From Rhynchopus sp. YZ270_cl-10 (lineage: Eukaryota > Euglenozoa > Diplonemea > Diplonemida > Diplonemidae), in NCBI GenBank assembly GCA_964035575.1, contig OZ037917.1, forward strand, positions 1,178,001-1,242,000: 64,000 nucleotides of DNA. Reading direction: 5' to 3'. This document shows, piece after piece, positions 20,301 to 28,088 of the stretch. A program made the position numbers and the translations under genes. Below the pieces are notes generated by a model, which was not told where the DNA came from, ran no database searches, and saw only the letters and a program-made list of their open reading frames with translations. Within the stretch, counting starts at the first letter, position 1, and each line of letters opens with the position of its first letter.

Positions 20301-21358
20301 CCATCGCACCCACCAACGCACCTGCACCTCCTGGCTACCCTGACGTGTGCTTCGGTACTTCTGGAGACATTGGCGTTGACGACGAGTGGCTGTGGTCTGA
20401 CTCCCTCTCGATGGGTGGTACGTACTGCTGGAGGTACGCTGTGTGCAGCGCAGGTTCGATGTCGAAGTTCAACTTCAGGACCGTTGGCGCACTGACCTTC
20501 ACCATCTACAACGAGGCAGGCATGCTCATTGACACCGTCACCACAGAGGGCACCAAGCACTACCTTGGCAATGTCATCATCCATGCCACCCTTCCTGATG
20601 TGATCCCTGCCTTCGACTTCGGATGGTCGTGCGCAACCACTAACGCACCCGCAACCAACCCACCGGACACGATCGCCCCCACTGCACCCCCTGGCTACCC
20701 TGATGTGTGCGTCGGTACTTCCAGAGAAATTGGCCAAGACGACGAGTGGCTGTGGTATGACGCCCTCTCTGTGGGTGGTGTGCACTGCTTCAGGTACGCT
20801 GTGTGCAGTGAAGGTTCGATGTCGAGGTTCAACTTCAGGTCCCTTGCTGGACAGACCTTCTTCATCTACAACGAGGCAGGCGTGCTCATTGACACCGTCA
20901 CCACAGAGGGCACGAAGTACTACCTTGGCAATGTCGTCATCCATGTTATCCTTCCTGATGTGATTCCGCAGTTCGACTTCGGCTGGGGTTGCACCACGAC
21001 TAACGCGCCTGACACCAACGTGCCGGCACCACCTGGCTACCCGTCTGTGTGCACTGGCAAAACCGGGACGATTGGTGACGACGACGAGTGGTTCTGGTCT
21101 GACTTCCTTGCTGTCGGTGGTGTGCACTGCTGGCAGTACTCTCAGTGCGCGAGCACGGACATGTCGAAGTTCAACTTCAGAGACATGGGTGGACAGACCT
21201 TCTCCATCTACGACGCGGCAGGTACCCTCATTGACACCGTCACTGCCGACGGCACGAAGCACTACCTCGGGACAGTCGTGATCTACGTGAACCTGCCTGA
21301 CGTGATCCCGTCCTTCAACTTCGGCTGGAGCTGTGCAACCACCCCTGTTCCAGTGTAG
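17351..21358 (+). CDS. Secreted protein with ten four-cysteine CUB-like modules (1335 aa)
   Basis: ATG at 17351 starts a signal peptide (MRGLVSVVVCALATTVVRA). Two divergent modules (about residues 27-142 and 155-275) are followed by a Pro/Thr linker of roughly twenty NPPAT/DPPAT-type repeats, then eight modules of about 105-130 residues each beginning PGYPDVC. Every module has the same pattern: Cys, an acidic DDEWLWSD stretch, CW-x(2-4)-C, and a final Cys in F-x-W-S-C, which looks CUB-like. Modules 2-6 of the array are nearly identical in DNA as well as protein. Modules are joined by short ATNPP linkers. There is no membrane segment. A secreted or surface-coat ligand-binding protein is likely; the CUB assignment is from pattern only. 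The open frame on the opposite strand is a by-product of the repeats. Confidence 0.9.
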   Translation: MRGLVSVVVCALATTVVRAEVAEDYPYVCQNGEQVVVTDTIGYVSYPGTRNHRWRYEPNENRCWRFSCAHSVVVTWDRVDMEEGDDFVETYSRKGSQYYTRDSQLTGRFEDEGPISYEGDVVFRIVSDGRVEKTGFDITFVCGTAAPTSNVPTPAPPTDAPSVVPFPDSCGVRNVVTEDGVISHAGTYKANQNICWLLQCEAVVGMDFSLFITEPTYDVLAVSQYEGNVPTVVKEMSGPLATPFVVSAAGHVLLHFTSDYSIQESGFILAHTCGAATTSGAPATNPPVTNPPVTNPPATNPPATNPPATNPPATNPPATDPPATNPPATNPPVTNPPATNPPATDPPATNPPDTIAPTNAPAPPGYPDVCFGKTGDIGHDDEWLWSDDIAVGGVHCWRYAVCSAGSLSKFNFRTVGALTFTIYNEAGVLIDTVTTEGTKHYLGNVIIHVTLPDVIPAFDFGWSCATTDAPATDPPATDPPATDPPATNPPATIAPTNAPAPPGYPDVCFGTSGDIGVDDEWLWSDSLSMGGAYCWRYAVCSAGSLSKFNFRTVGALTFTIYNEAGMLIDTVTTEGTKHYLGNVIIHVTLPDVIPAFDFGWSCATTDAPATNPPDTIAPTNAPAPPGYPDVCFGTSGDIGVDDEWLWSDSLSMGGTYCWRYAVCSAGSLSKFNFRTVGALTFTIYNEAGMLIDTVTTEGTKHYLGNVIIHVTLPDVIPAFDFGWSCATTDAPATNPPATIAPTNAPAPPGYPDVCFGTSGDIGVDDEWLWSDSLSMGGAYCWRYAVCSAGSLSKFNFRTVGALTFTIYNEAGVLIDTVTTEGTKHYLGNVIIHVTLPDVIPAFDFGWSCATTDAPATNPPATIAPTNAPAPPGYPDVCFGTSGDIGHDDEWLWSDSLSMGGAYCWRYAVCSAGSMSKFNFRTVGALTFTIYNEAGVLIDTVTTEGTKHYLGNVIIHVTLPDVIPAFDFGWSCATTNAPATNPPDTIAPTNAPAPPGYPDVCFGTSGDIGVDDEWLWSDSLSMGGTYCWRYAVCSAGSMSKFNFRTVGALTFTIYNEAGMLIDTVTTEGTKHYLGNVIIHATLPDVIPAFDFGWSCATTNAPATNPPDTIAPTAPPGYPDVCVGTSREIGQDDEWLWYDALSVGGVHCFRYAVCSEGSMSRFNFRSLAGQTFFIYNEAGVLIDTVTTEGTKYYLGNVVIHVILPDVIPQFDFGWGCTTTNAPDTNVPAPPGYPSVCTGKTGTIGDDDEWFWSDFLAVGGVHCWQYSQCASTDMSKFNFRDMGGQTFSIYDAAGTLIDTVTADGTKHYLGTVVIYVNLPDVIPSFNFGWSCATTPVPV
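18190..18420 (+). repeat. 15-bp tandem repeat encoding NPPAT/NPPVT
   Basis: In-frame array of CCAACCCACCTGCAA-type units (variants with GTCACC and GACCCA) coding for the Pro/Thr linker, a likely site of O-glycosylation and length variation. Confidence 0.85.
18440..21340 (+). repeat. Eight tandem ~330-390-bp coding repeats
   Basis: Units start at CCTGGCTACCCTGATGTGTG or variants. The middle units differ mainly at two sites (GHDDEW or GVDDEW; GGAYC or GGTYC), showing recent duplication or gene conversion. The last two units are clearly more divergent. Confidence 0.85.
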
Positions 21359-21393
21359 AGACTTTTTTTTTTTCACTTTTTGGTGATTGTGTC

Positions 21394-21440
21394 TTTCGCG
21401 TCAGATGCTTATCCGGTGAGGCGTTACACACTTTCAACTT
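21394..21440 (+). repeat. Dispersed repeat family C, degenerate copy
   Basis: CGCGTCAGATGCTTATCCGG, TGAGGCGTTACACACTTTCAAC; 36 bp after the stop of the CUB-like gene. Confidence 0.45.
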
Positions 21441-22114
21441 TCCTTTTTGGTTAAAGTGAGCGCTCAGGATCTGCTGAAATTTTGTTTTGTTTTTAGACAC
21501 GATGTGCCCCTTTTTTTTTCAATCTTTTTCGAAATAATTTTTAAATGCGGGTTTTTTGTTATAGATGGTGTTGCGCAGGTCTATTGAAAAAAAGGTCAGC
21601 GCGTCCCATTATTCATAAAGAAAATCAGAGCATAATGCGTTATGTTAGTTGTTTTACTTTGCCCAAAAAAACCGGGGGTCTGACCTCGCTGAGGCGTTGT
21701 GCCCCCGACGAGGTCAAACAGAACCTCGAGTGTTGCGACTAACGTGACAACCAGAGAGCTGGTAGTCACAAAAAGCAACAGCTCAACCAAATTTTTCAAA
21801 ATAAAGAAGAAAAATGCAAATGAAAGTAAAACTCCAAAACGTTTTTCACGTAAAATCCCATTTCCCCCCCTCCCGACCACACCCCACCGTTCTTCATTTT
21901 GTCTCTTTTTCCCCTTTTCCGAAAAAAATCAACCGAATCAGATGGGAATTTTTTTTTTTTGTCTTTCCCGTTTCCATACTTCCATATTTCCCTTCCCCAT
22001 TTCCACATTTGCAAAAAAAAAAAAAAAAAAAAAAACGCAACAAAAGCTCACGATTCAACAGAGGTTGTTACCCCTTAGAGGGTTGCATCTTGTGACAGAC
22101 ACACGGCGACCTTG

Positions 22115-22378
22115 TAGGTTATGATGATCATGCTATATACCAGGCAACTATCATGTTAAAAAAGAACATGTTAAAATGACACGAAAACGACTATACGGAT
22201 CTCATGTGACACTGTGCATACATTGTGCATGTCTTTTTCATATGGGTGAATGCGTAAAAACCCCTATTATGTGATCTGCTTTTTGTGAGTTTATGGAAAT
22301 CCTACCAAAAAAATTCATAACAAAAAATGTCATTTTGTTTATATCGTTTTAACATGCCATGATCATGTCATCATGGTA
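22115..22378. repeat. Imperfect inverted-repeat element (~260 bp)
   Basis: The left part has GATGATCATG, CATGTTAAAA and GTTAAAATGACA. The right part has TGTCATTTTG, TTTTAACATG and CATGATCATGTCATC in reverse order. Looks like a decayed foldback MITE. Confidence 0.5.
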
Positions 22379-22448
22379 CACAAGGTCGGCGTGTGGAGCA
22401 TATCCCCCCATACCCTCCTCCAGTGGGTCTCCTACCCGCATTTATTAC

Positions 22449-22491
22449 CAGTGCCCTGCGTCCGCCGGTGTAAGGTGAGGTGTTTGCACTT
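22449..22491 (+). repeat. Dispersed repeat family C, copy 4
   Basis: CAGTGCCCTGCGTCCGCCGG, AAGGTGAGGTGTTTGCACTT, then T-rich sequence. Confidence 0.6.
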
Positions 22492-22782
22492 CTTTATTTT
22501 TTTATTTTTTTTGATAAATTGGAACAGTGTAGTTTGCAACCTGTGTGCAAAGCTCCACTTTCTTTTTCGGTGACTTCAAGCAGAACAGCTTGGTAATCAT
22601 CTTTACAGAAAACCCTTCTCCTACCGGGTAGGGATTTTAACCCCTCCATTTTTTTTAATTTTTTTTACGCACACTACCTTGTGAGCGGAAAGAGTCACGT
22701 CGTTCACTCACCCGTGTGGAAGCGTCAATGCATCAAACAACTACAAGAAGGGGGGTGAGGGAACGGCAAGTGACACTTTTTT

Positions 22783-22828
22783 AGTGGCTCAGCAAGGAGA
22801 GGCTAAGGAGGCTAAGGTTCATCTAAAA
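22783..22828 (+). repeat. Dispersed hairpin family A, degenerate copy
   Basis: AGTGGCTCAGCAAGGAGAGG, with the GGCTAAG arm duplicated, then GTTCATCTAAAA. Confidence 0.45.
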
Positions 22829-22862
22829 CTCTTTTTTTTTTTTTTTTCTTTTCGTACACCGG

Positions 22863-22923
22863 GCGTTATATCAAACGTATCATTTGATATAACGTTATTC
22901 ATAACGTTATTTCAAATAACGTT
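22863..22923. repeat. Two adjacent perfect palindromic hairpins
   Basis: GTTATATCAAA pairs perfectly with TTTGATATAAC across CGTATCA, and AACGTTATT pairs with AATAACGTT across TCA. The AACGTTA motif recurs four times. Confidence 0.6.
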
Positions 22924-23005
22924 AGATAGAACACCATGAGTGTAGGTTTTTATTGTTTTAGTGCCCTCTATATCAGGTGTTCAGGTGAGGAGTGCTTTTT
23001 CTTTC

Positions 23006-23033
23006 AGTGCATGCTTCCCAGAGGCGTTTGCAC
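23006..23033 (+). repeat. Dispersed repeat family C, short copy
   Basis: CAGTGCATGCTTCCCAGAGG then CGTTTGCAC. Confidence 0.45.
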
Positions 23034-23306
23034 GATCGATTTGCACTCTTTTTTTCTCTCCTTTTTTTACCGAGCATTGACAGTGACAGGAAGAAAATAG
23101 AATCGCGGGAAGGAGTCCGGAAGGCCTGCAAATATTGTTTCTTTTCTTTTCCATTCAGTATTTGCGTATCATCACTGAACGAAAAAAAACCACAACAAAA
23201 TTTGCAGAGTGACAAAACGAAAAAAATGTTTTTTTTTGTTTTCTTTTTTTTATTCACTTTTCTAGTGATAGTAGACTGCAATCAAACAAAACCTTTTTTT
23301 TATTCC

Positions 23307-23353
23307 AGTGTCCTGCGTCCGCCTATGAACGGTGAGGCGTTTGCACTTTCAAC
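23307..23353 (+). repeat. Dispersed repeat family C, copy 6
   Basis: AGTGTCCTGCGTCCGCC, GGTGAGGCGTTTGCACTTTC, AAC. Confidence 0.6.
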
Positions 23354-23462
23354 TTCTCTTTTTATTCACTTTTTTTTGTCATTTCCTGAAGTCAGATTCT
23401 ATTTTTTTCTTCTTTTTCTTTTTATCCACCTTCTACTGTTTAGTGCCCACCCTCCCTCCTCC

Positions 23463-23560
23463 GTTCACCACGGTACAGGCAAGCTATTAGGTTTTCTTTT
23501 ACACCTTCTGTTGTTGACCGCAGGGTGATAGTGCTTTCATCCGGAATGATTGGTTTCATA
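23463..23560 (+). repeat. Family E, 5'-truncated copy
   Basis: Matches about 9005-9100 of the full-length unit: ACGGTACAGGC, ATTAGGTTTTC, CTTCTGTTGTTGACCGCAGG, GCTTTCATCCGGA. It then diverges. Confidence 0.6.
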
Positions 23561-23801
23561 CAGATGACTGCAATAGCTACTCCTTTCTTTTTTGTTTGCA
23601 TTCCTTCAAAAAGTTTGGGTACATTTAGTGCACCCTAGTCCTTCTATTCAGTGGAATAGTTAGAAGATGCAACAAATTGTTTGTATTCCTTTAAGATGCC
23701 TTTTCCCCCCTTACCCCCCCTTATCCTCCTACTCCACACGACGGTTACAGTAATTGCTTTACCACGGTGAAATCACAAAGTATCACTATAGGTCTAGCCA
23801 T

Positions 23802-23933
23802 TTTGGTGTGATTCAGGGGGTACGGAGAACCCACGGAAGAACCACGGAGAACTGTTTCGGGCTATATTAAGATTTGCGGAGCACCTTCGGGGGGAACCAC
23901 GGAGAATCCGTTTGGTGATCACACCACATTTAC
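23802..23933. repeat. GGTGTGAT...ATCACACC short element
   Basis: Inverted ends GGTGTGATTCA and TGGTGATCACACC. The interior repeats CACGGAGAA/CACGGAAGAA four times. Confidence 0.5.
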
Positions 23934-24038
23934 TTACACCGTCGTGTACCCCCACACACACATCCCACCGCTTGAGAGGACAGAGTTATCTTCTTTGGCG
24001 TCTCCCATATTTTACATCATCCCCCACACACAAAAGAA

Positions 24039-24809
24039 CAGGGTTTTATCTCCTTATATGTTAGTGGTCCCTAGACCGGGTAAAATAAAAAAAAAAATAT
24101 TTACCCGGTCTGGGGAAAAAAAAAAAAATAACCACCCGGCCAGGCCAAAAAAAAAAACCAAAATGATATATCTTGGGGTACCTCACACAAGCCTCTAAGA
24201 GTGACCAGAACTGGCCTCATGAACAAAGTGACCCCGTCACAGCCAGAACGCGACCCAATTGGTCAAACGCCGAAGGAAAAGGAAGCATGCAGCATGGCGA
24301 AAGGAAAAAAGTAGCGTACCGTGCGCCTGCGGCGCAAGATTGCAAGCCACCCATGACATAGTTTGGCTGTAAAATGTGCAATTTTAAGCACAATATTTTG
24401 AAATGTTGCGTACCGTGGCTTCGCCAAAACTTTCGTTCAGCAAAATATGGAAGTAACATTTACGGGAACTGACGATAATGACCAACGACAGTGCCATTTG
24501 ATGTCAACATTTTTTTAGAAATGTTGCGTACCGTGGCTTCGCCAGGAACCTTTGCCATGACTGCCGTTTCTTTTTGTAGATATCTATACGAGGAAACGTC
24601 CGCACGCTACCGACCTGCCATGATTTTTTTGCTTATTCCGCAAAGGTGGGGAACGTGAGATGATATGCAATATGCGAGTGAATGCAGCAATTTTAACGGT
24701 TTACCGGGACATTTTCGCCGGAGGCGAAAAAATTTTTTTGACCACTTTTTTGCCAGACCGGGTAGACCGGGTAGAATTTTAAAATGTTTTTTGATGAAGA
24801 TAAAACCCT
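24039..24809. mobile_element. Non-autonomous hAT-like DNA transposon 2 (771 bp)
   Basis: CAGGGTTTTATC at the left end is exactly inverted at the right end (GATAAAACCCTG). A perfect 8-bp duplication CAAAAGAA flanks it (24031-24038 and 24810-24817). The interior has subterminal ACCCGGTCT motifs in both orientations and GTACCGTGCGCCTGCGGCGC. It also has two copies of GAAATGTTGCGTACCGTGGC, which recurs in the third element. No transposase is encoded. Confidence 0.88.
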
Positions 24810-24888
24810 GCAAAAGAACACAAAAAAAAAAAAAGCAAAAAAAAAAGCTTCATTACAACCCTATTCAATCCCCACACTCCCACCTCGT

Positions 24889-24930
24889 AAGATGACTAAG
24901 CCGCAGGAGAAGCCTTAGAAAAAATCTTAT
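24889..24930 (+). repeat. Dispersed hairpin family A, copy 5
   Basis: AAGATGACTAAGCCGCAGGA, GCCTTAG, then AATCTTA. Confidence 0.55.
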
Positions 24931-24965
24931 TTTATTTTTTTATTTTGATAACGATTGTGATCAAA

Positions 24966-25010
24966 CGGTGATCTAAGCACACGAGAGGCTTAGGTTTCAG
25001 ATTTATAAAG
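24966..25010 (+). repeat. Dispersed hairpin family A, copy 6
   Basis: CGGTGATCTAAGCACACGAG, AGGCTTAGG, TTTATAAAG; 35 bp after copy 5. Confidence 0.5.
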
Positions 25011-25039
25011 TTTTTTCTTTTTCTTTTTTTTTTGTTTTG

Positions 25040-25077
25040 GTGGTGACTGAAGCACAGAACGGCTCATCATCACTTAA
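25040..25077 (+). repeat. Dispersed hairpin family A, degenerate copy 7
   Basis: TGGTGACTGAAGCACAGAAC, GGCTCATCATCACTTA. Confidence 0.4.
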
Positions 25078-25237
25078 ACGTCTTTTTTTTTTCTAAAAAA
25101 AGGAGGGGAGTACATTACACCTTGCTGGTTTGCTAGATCAGTGAGTATGTGAATGTTTTTTTTTTCTCTGTTTCTCATCAGACTTTAGACGAAATATTGC
25201 AGGAATGCATAGTGAGGAGTCCACCCGAGCACCGGGG

Positions 25238-25272
25238 CATTTTTGTACCAGAGGTGCACTGTTCCTGTATTT
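25238..25272 (+). repeat. Dispersed repeat family D, copy 3
   Basis: CAGAGGTGCACTGTTCCTGT, ATTTCAAGTTAAA; short form. Confidence 0.45.
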
Positions 25273-25481
25273 CAAGTTAAAAATTTAGAGTCAAAAACCA
25301 CAGCGATTTTAGCATTTCCCTTTTTTATTCTGTTTTTGCAATATTTTTTGATCTTAATTTGATGTTGTGTTCTGTGTGTCTATTAGAGAGACGCGGTCAC
25401 AATCATCGGTATGGGAAAAAAAGAAAAGAAAACACAGTGCAGACTGTCTACACGGCTGCACTAAATCCAACAGCATGATTT

Positions 25482-25521
25482 AAGGTGACTAAGCGAATGA
25501 GAGACTCAGGTTCATCTTAAA
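25482..25521 (+). repeat. Dispersed hairpin family A, copy 8
   Basis: AAGGTGACTAAGCGAATGAG, AGACTCAGGTTCATCTTAA. A family E tail follows. Confidence 0.6.
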
Positions 25522-25546
25522 AGCGTTTTTGTATTTTTTTTTTGTT

Positions 25547-25616
25547 TTTGTGCTCTCATCCGGATGGCTGGCATCGTACGTGGGTCAGTCGGAGGTGTGC
25601 CTCTTCATCAACAACT
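25547..25616 (+). repeat. Family E, 3'-end copy
   Basis: GTGCTCTCATCCGGATGGCT, GGCATCGTACGTGGGTCAGT, CGGAGGTG, ending CAACAACTA and a T-run. Confidence 0.65.
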
Positions 25617-25785
25617 ATTTTTTTTCCTCTTTGCTTCACTCTCAATTTTGCTTTTTCAAGGTGTTGTCTAAAAGGCGAGGTTGGTGTGAGTTGTGCGAGT
25701 TCTCTTGTGGTTCACCCTCGGGTTTCCCGTGGACCGCTGACGACACCAGAGATTTTTTGGAACCCATCTTGAAAAAACAAAAAAA

Positions 25786-25851
25786 AGTGGAGATTTGCAC
25801 AACTGTGGCAACACAAACCGAGGCAACTACACTAATCCACCAATTTATCGA
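25786..25851 (+). repeat. Dispersed repeat family F, copy 3
   Basis: GTGGAGATTTGCACAACTGT, GGCAACACAAACCGAGGCAA, ending in an A-run. Confidence 0.65.
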
Positions 25852-25936
25852 AAAAAAAGACACAAAAGAGTTCAGCAAAATTGTTTGGTTGTGCTGTCTA
25901 TTTGCACCCATGCGATGTGCGGCGATTCTGTGTTTT

Positions 25937-25970
25937 TGTAGTATCCTCGGGGTGTCTACACTAAAACAAT
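25937..25970 (+). repeat. Dispersed hairpin family B, copy 4
   Basis: GTAGTATCCTCGGGGTGTCT, ACACTAAAACAA; the 5' arm is shortened. Confidence 0.5.
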
Positions 25971-26319
25971 TTTTTTTTTTTGGGAACATTTTTGTTGATC
26001 CCTATGCTATCAATTTATTGAATGCATTTGTTGAAATACCCTATTTTTTTTTGCATTTTTCAACTTCCCTTTTTTTGAATCTCTTTTGATGGACAAAAGA
26101 AAACCCTTCATTTTTGCTTTTCGAGATGTGCTTTCTTGAATGGAAAGTACACGAAATGTATTTTTTTTTTTTTTTTTTTTTGAGATTCTCCCCTCCCCCG
26201 TGTCTCATCATCGCTTTTTGTTTTGTTTTGTTTTTGTTTTTTGTTTTTGTTTTGAAACCTTGGTAAGATGATGGTATCTCTTTTTTTGCTACATCTTTTT
26301 CTTTTTTTTCTTTCTTCTC

Positions 26320-26359
26320 AAGGTGACTAAGCACGAGAGGCTTAGGGTCATCTTATAAG
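26320..26359 (+). repeat. Dispersed hairpin family A, copy 9 (consensus-like)
   Basis: AAGGTGACTAAGC - ACGAGAG - GCTTAGGGTCATCTTATAA. This is the clearest copy of the family. Confidence 0.7.
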
Positions 26360-26528
26360 CTTTGATTTTTTTTTGTCCAAAGCACATTGACACAACCGCT
26401 ATGAAACAGTTCATCATTTTTTATGGCTTTTTACAGTCAACTTTTTTTTTGTTAAATCGCGTTGTTGTGTTCAAACGTTAAAAAAAAGAAACAAAGAAAG
26501 AAAAAAAAGAGAGAAGTTTTTAACACCA

Positions 26529-26590
26529 GATGGTGTTCCACAACAACCTTTGACCGATCTGTCTGTTTTTGGGACTGTGTGGAACATCAA
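26529..26590. repeat. Hairpin with 11-bp stem
   Basis: GATGGTGTTCCACA pairs with TGTGGAACATC, enclosing a C/T-rich loop. Confidence 0.45.
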
Positions 26591-26675
26591 AAAGGTCAAT
26601 CAATTTCTTTTTTTTTTCGTTATTTCTTTCTTCCTTCCTTTTTTGAGTCGTTCTCTCCCCCTTTTTTTCCATGAA

Positions 26676-26716
26676 AAGATGATCAATACACAATGAGAGC
26701 CTCATCCACATCTTAC
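26676..26716 (+). repeat. Dispersed hairpin family A, degenerate copy 10
   Basis: AAGATGATCAATACACAATG, GAGCCTCATCCACATCTTA. Confidence 0.4.
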
Positions 26717-26775
26717 CAAATTTTTTTTTTTCCTCTAGTGCTCTCTGGGGGTTCCGCACACCCAACGGAGAACCT

Positions 26776-26832
26776 AAGTGCCCCCTGCGTCCGCCGATAC
26801 GGTGAGGCGTTTTTTTGGCACTTTTTCAAACT
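26776..26832 (+). repeat. Dispersed repeat family C, copy 7
   Basis: AGTGCCCCCTGCGTCCGCCG, GGTGAGGCG, GGCACTTTTTCAAAC. Confidence 0.55.
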
Positions 26833-26980
26833 TCTTTTTTTTTTGTTGTTTTTTGTTTTTGTTTCTTTTTTTTGTTTCTTCACTAAAAGATGCACATGCA
26901 TTTTCCCTCCTCTTCTTTTAGTCGTGGTTCTGTATTCTGTTAATTGCCGCAGTACATACTACACATCACAATACACTGTC

Positions 26981-27069
26981 ACCTGATTTTGCCTGAAATT
27001 TAGTGGTGTTTGGCGGAAGTTATGAGGTGTTTAAACCAAACTCCGCCAAATTTTTAGGTAAAATCAGGT
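26981..27069. mobile_element. Palindromic MITE-like element, ACCTGATTTT family, copy 3
   Basis: Starts ACCTGATTTTGCCTGAAATT, ends AAAATCAGGT. The inner TTTGGCGGA arm pairs with TCCGCCAAA. The palindrome extends a few bases further out (CACTGTC / GACTGTAG). Confidence 0.7.
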
Positions 27070-27262
27070 GACTGTAGTGTGGCGTGTTATTATGTATTGC
27101 GATGGGCAGTTATCACAGTACAGCCACTACTCTTCCTTCTCCAGTATGACGGCTTTGTGTGTTTTCTGATGTTACCAGGAATCCGTCAGAAATGCAACGC
27201 AGTGTGTTCTTTCTTTTGTTATTTTCAAAGATGTGCATCAACCCCCCCCTTTTTTTTATTTC

Positions 27263-27294
27263 AAGGTGAGGCTTCGGTTCATCTTTTTATAAAC
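27263..27294 (+). repeat. Dispersed hairpin family A, deleted copy 11
   Basis: AAGGTGAGGCTTCGGTTCAT followed by CTTTTTATAAACT; the 5' arm lacks CTAAG. Confidence 0.4.
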
Positions 27295-27455
27295 TCTTTT
27301 TTTTTTTGATTTTTTTTTGTTTTGTTTTGTTTTTTTGCGTCTTCTGATGGGCATTTTTTTTATCAGAAATCCAGCCGTCGTTTTTTTTCTCTTTGTTTCC
27401 CTCTTCTTTGGTGTGATACAGCATTCACACAGAGAGACGACGGTTAACCCTGCAT

Positions 27456-27535
27456 GACGGTGAAGGGAAATGCCTTTGTGGTGTCACCATTGACTTCCAA
27501 CGGTGAAACCACAAAGGTCATTTACTTTCATCGTC
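27456..27535. repeat. 80-bp near-perfect hairpin
   Basis: GACGGTGAAGGGAAATGCCT at the left is the near-complement of the right arm. The core CCTTTGTGG/CCACAAAGG and TCACC/GGTGA pair exactly around ATTGACTTCCAAC. Confidence 0.65.
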
Positions 27536-27745
27536 GTGGGTTTTTCAATCCCCCCCCCTTTTCCCCTCATTTTCATCTCCCCCCACACCTCCTCAATACC
27601 CCCCAGAAATCCTCCTCCCAAAAAAAAAAATCAAAAGAAAAAAAAAATCCAAAAATCTGCATCTCCCTGTTCTGTTTATTCTCCTTTCTTTCTCCCCACA
27701 TACATACCTGATTTTTTTTTGCTGCGCGATACCGAAATGTACTCA

Positions 27746-27790
27746 AAGGTGACTAAGCACAGAAGAGAGGCTTAGGATCATCTTAGAAGC
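27746..27790 (+). repeat. Dispersed hairpin family A, copy 12
   Basis: AAGGTGACTAAGCACAGAAG, AGAGGCTTAGGATCATCTTA. Confidence 0.65.
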
Positions 27791-27828
27791 TTTTCTTATC
27801 AGATGTAAAGGAGTTGCATGGTTGGGTG

Positions 27829-27912
27829 TCCACCCCACGGTACAGCCGGGTCATACACCACCCAAGGTACACTGTTCACGAGAAGGGCTTTGTGTTTCAA
27901 AGTCAACTTTCT
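27829..27912 (+). repeat. Dispersed repeat family D, long copy 4
   Basis: CCACGGTACAGCCGGGTCAT, AAGGTACACTGTTCACGAGA, GGGCTTTGTGTTTCAAAGTC; 177 bp upstream of the next start codon. Confidence 0.6.
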
Positions 27913-28088
27913 TTCGAGCCGTCTGCTTCCTCCATCTCTATCATATAGGATGCAGCACTGCACAGCATCCTCCCCCAGGGCACGGTTCCACCTTTAGCAC
28001 CCTAGCCTCAGTGGCATTTTCAACACACACCACCCCACACCGTTTGTACACAGGCACTACACAGCTCCCTGCCCACACCCCTCAGGCG

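Larger units (their letters stand above)
21359..28088. other. Gene-free, repeat-rich spacer (6.7 kb)
   Basis: I see no credible gene. It contains the second hAT-like element, many family A, C and E repeats, several perfect hairpins, a palindromic ACCTGATTTT element and abundant homopolymers. Confidence 0.75.

Noticed and set aside
18185-21376. 1063-codon open frame on the - strand opposite the CUB-like gene
   Set aside because: It mirrors the repeated codons of the + strand gene, has no sensible domain and no signal features; the + strand frame has a signal peptide and conserved cysteines.
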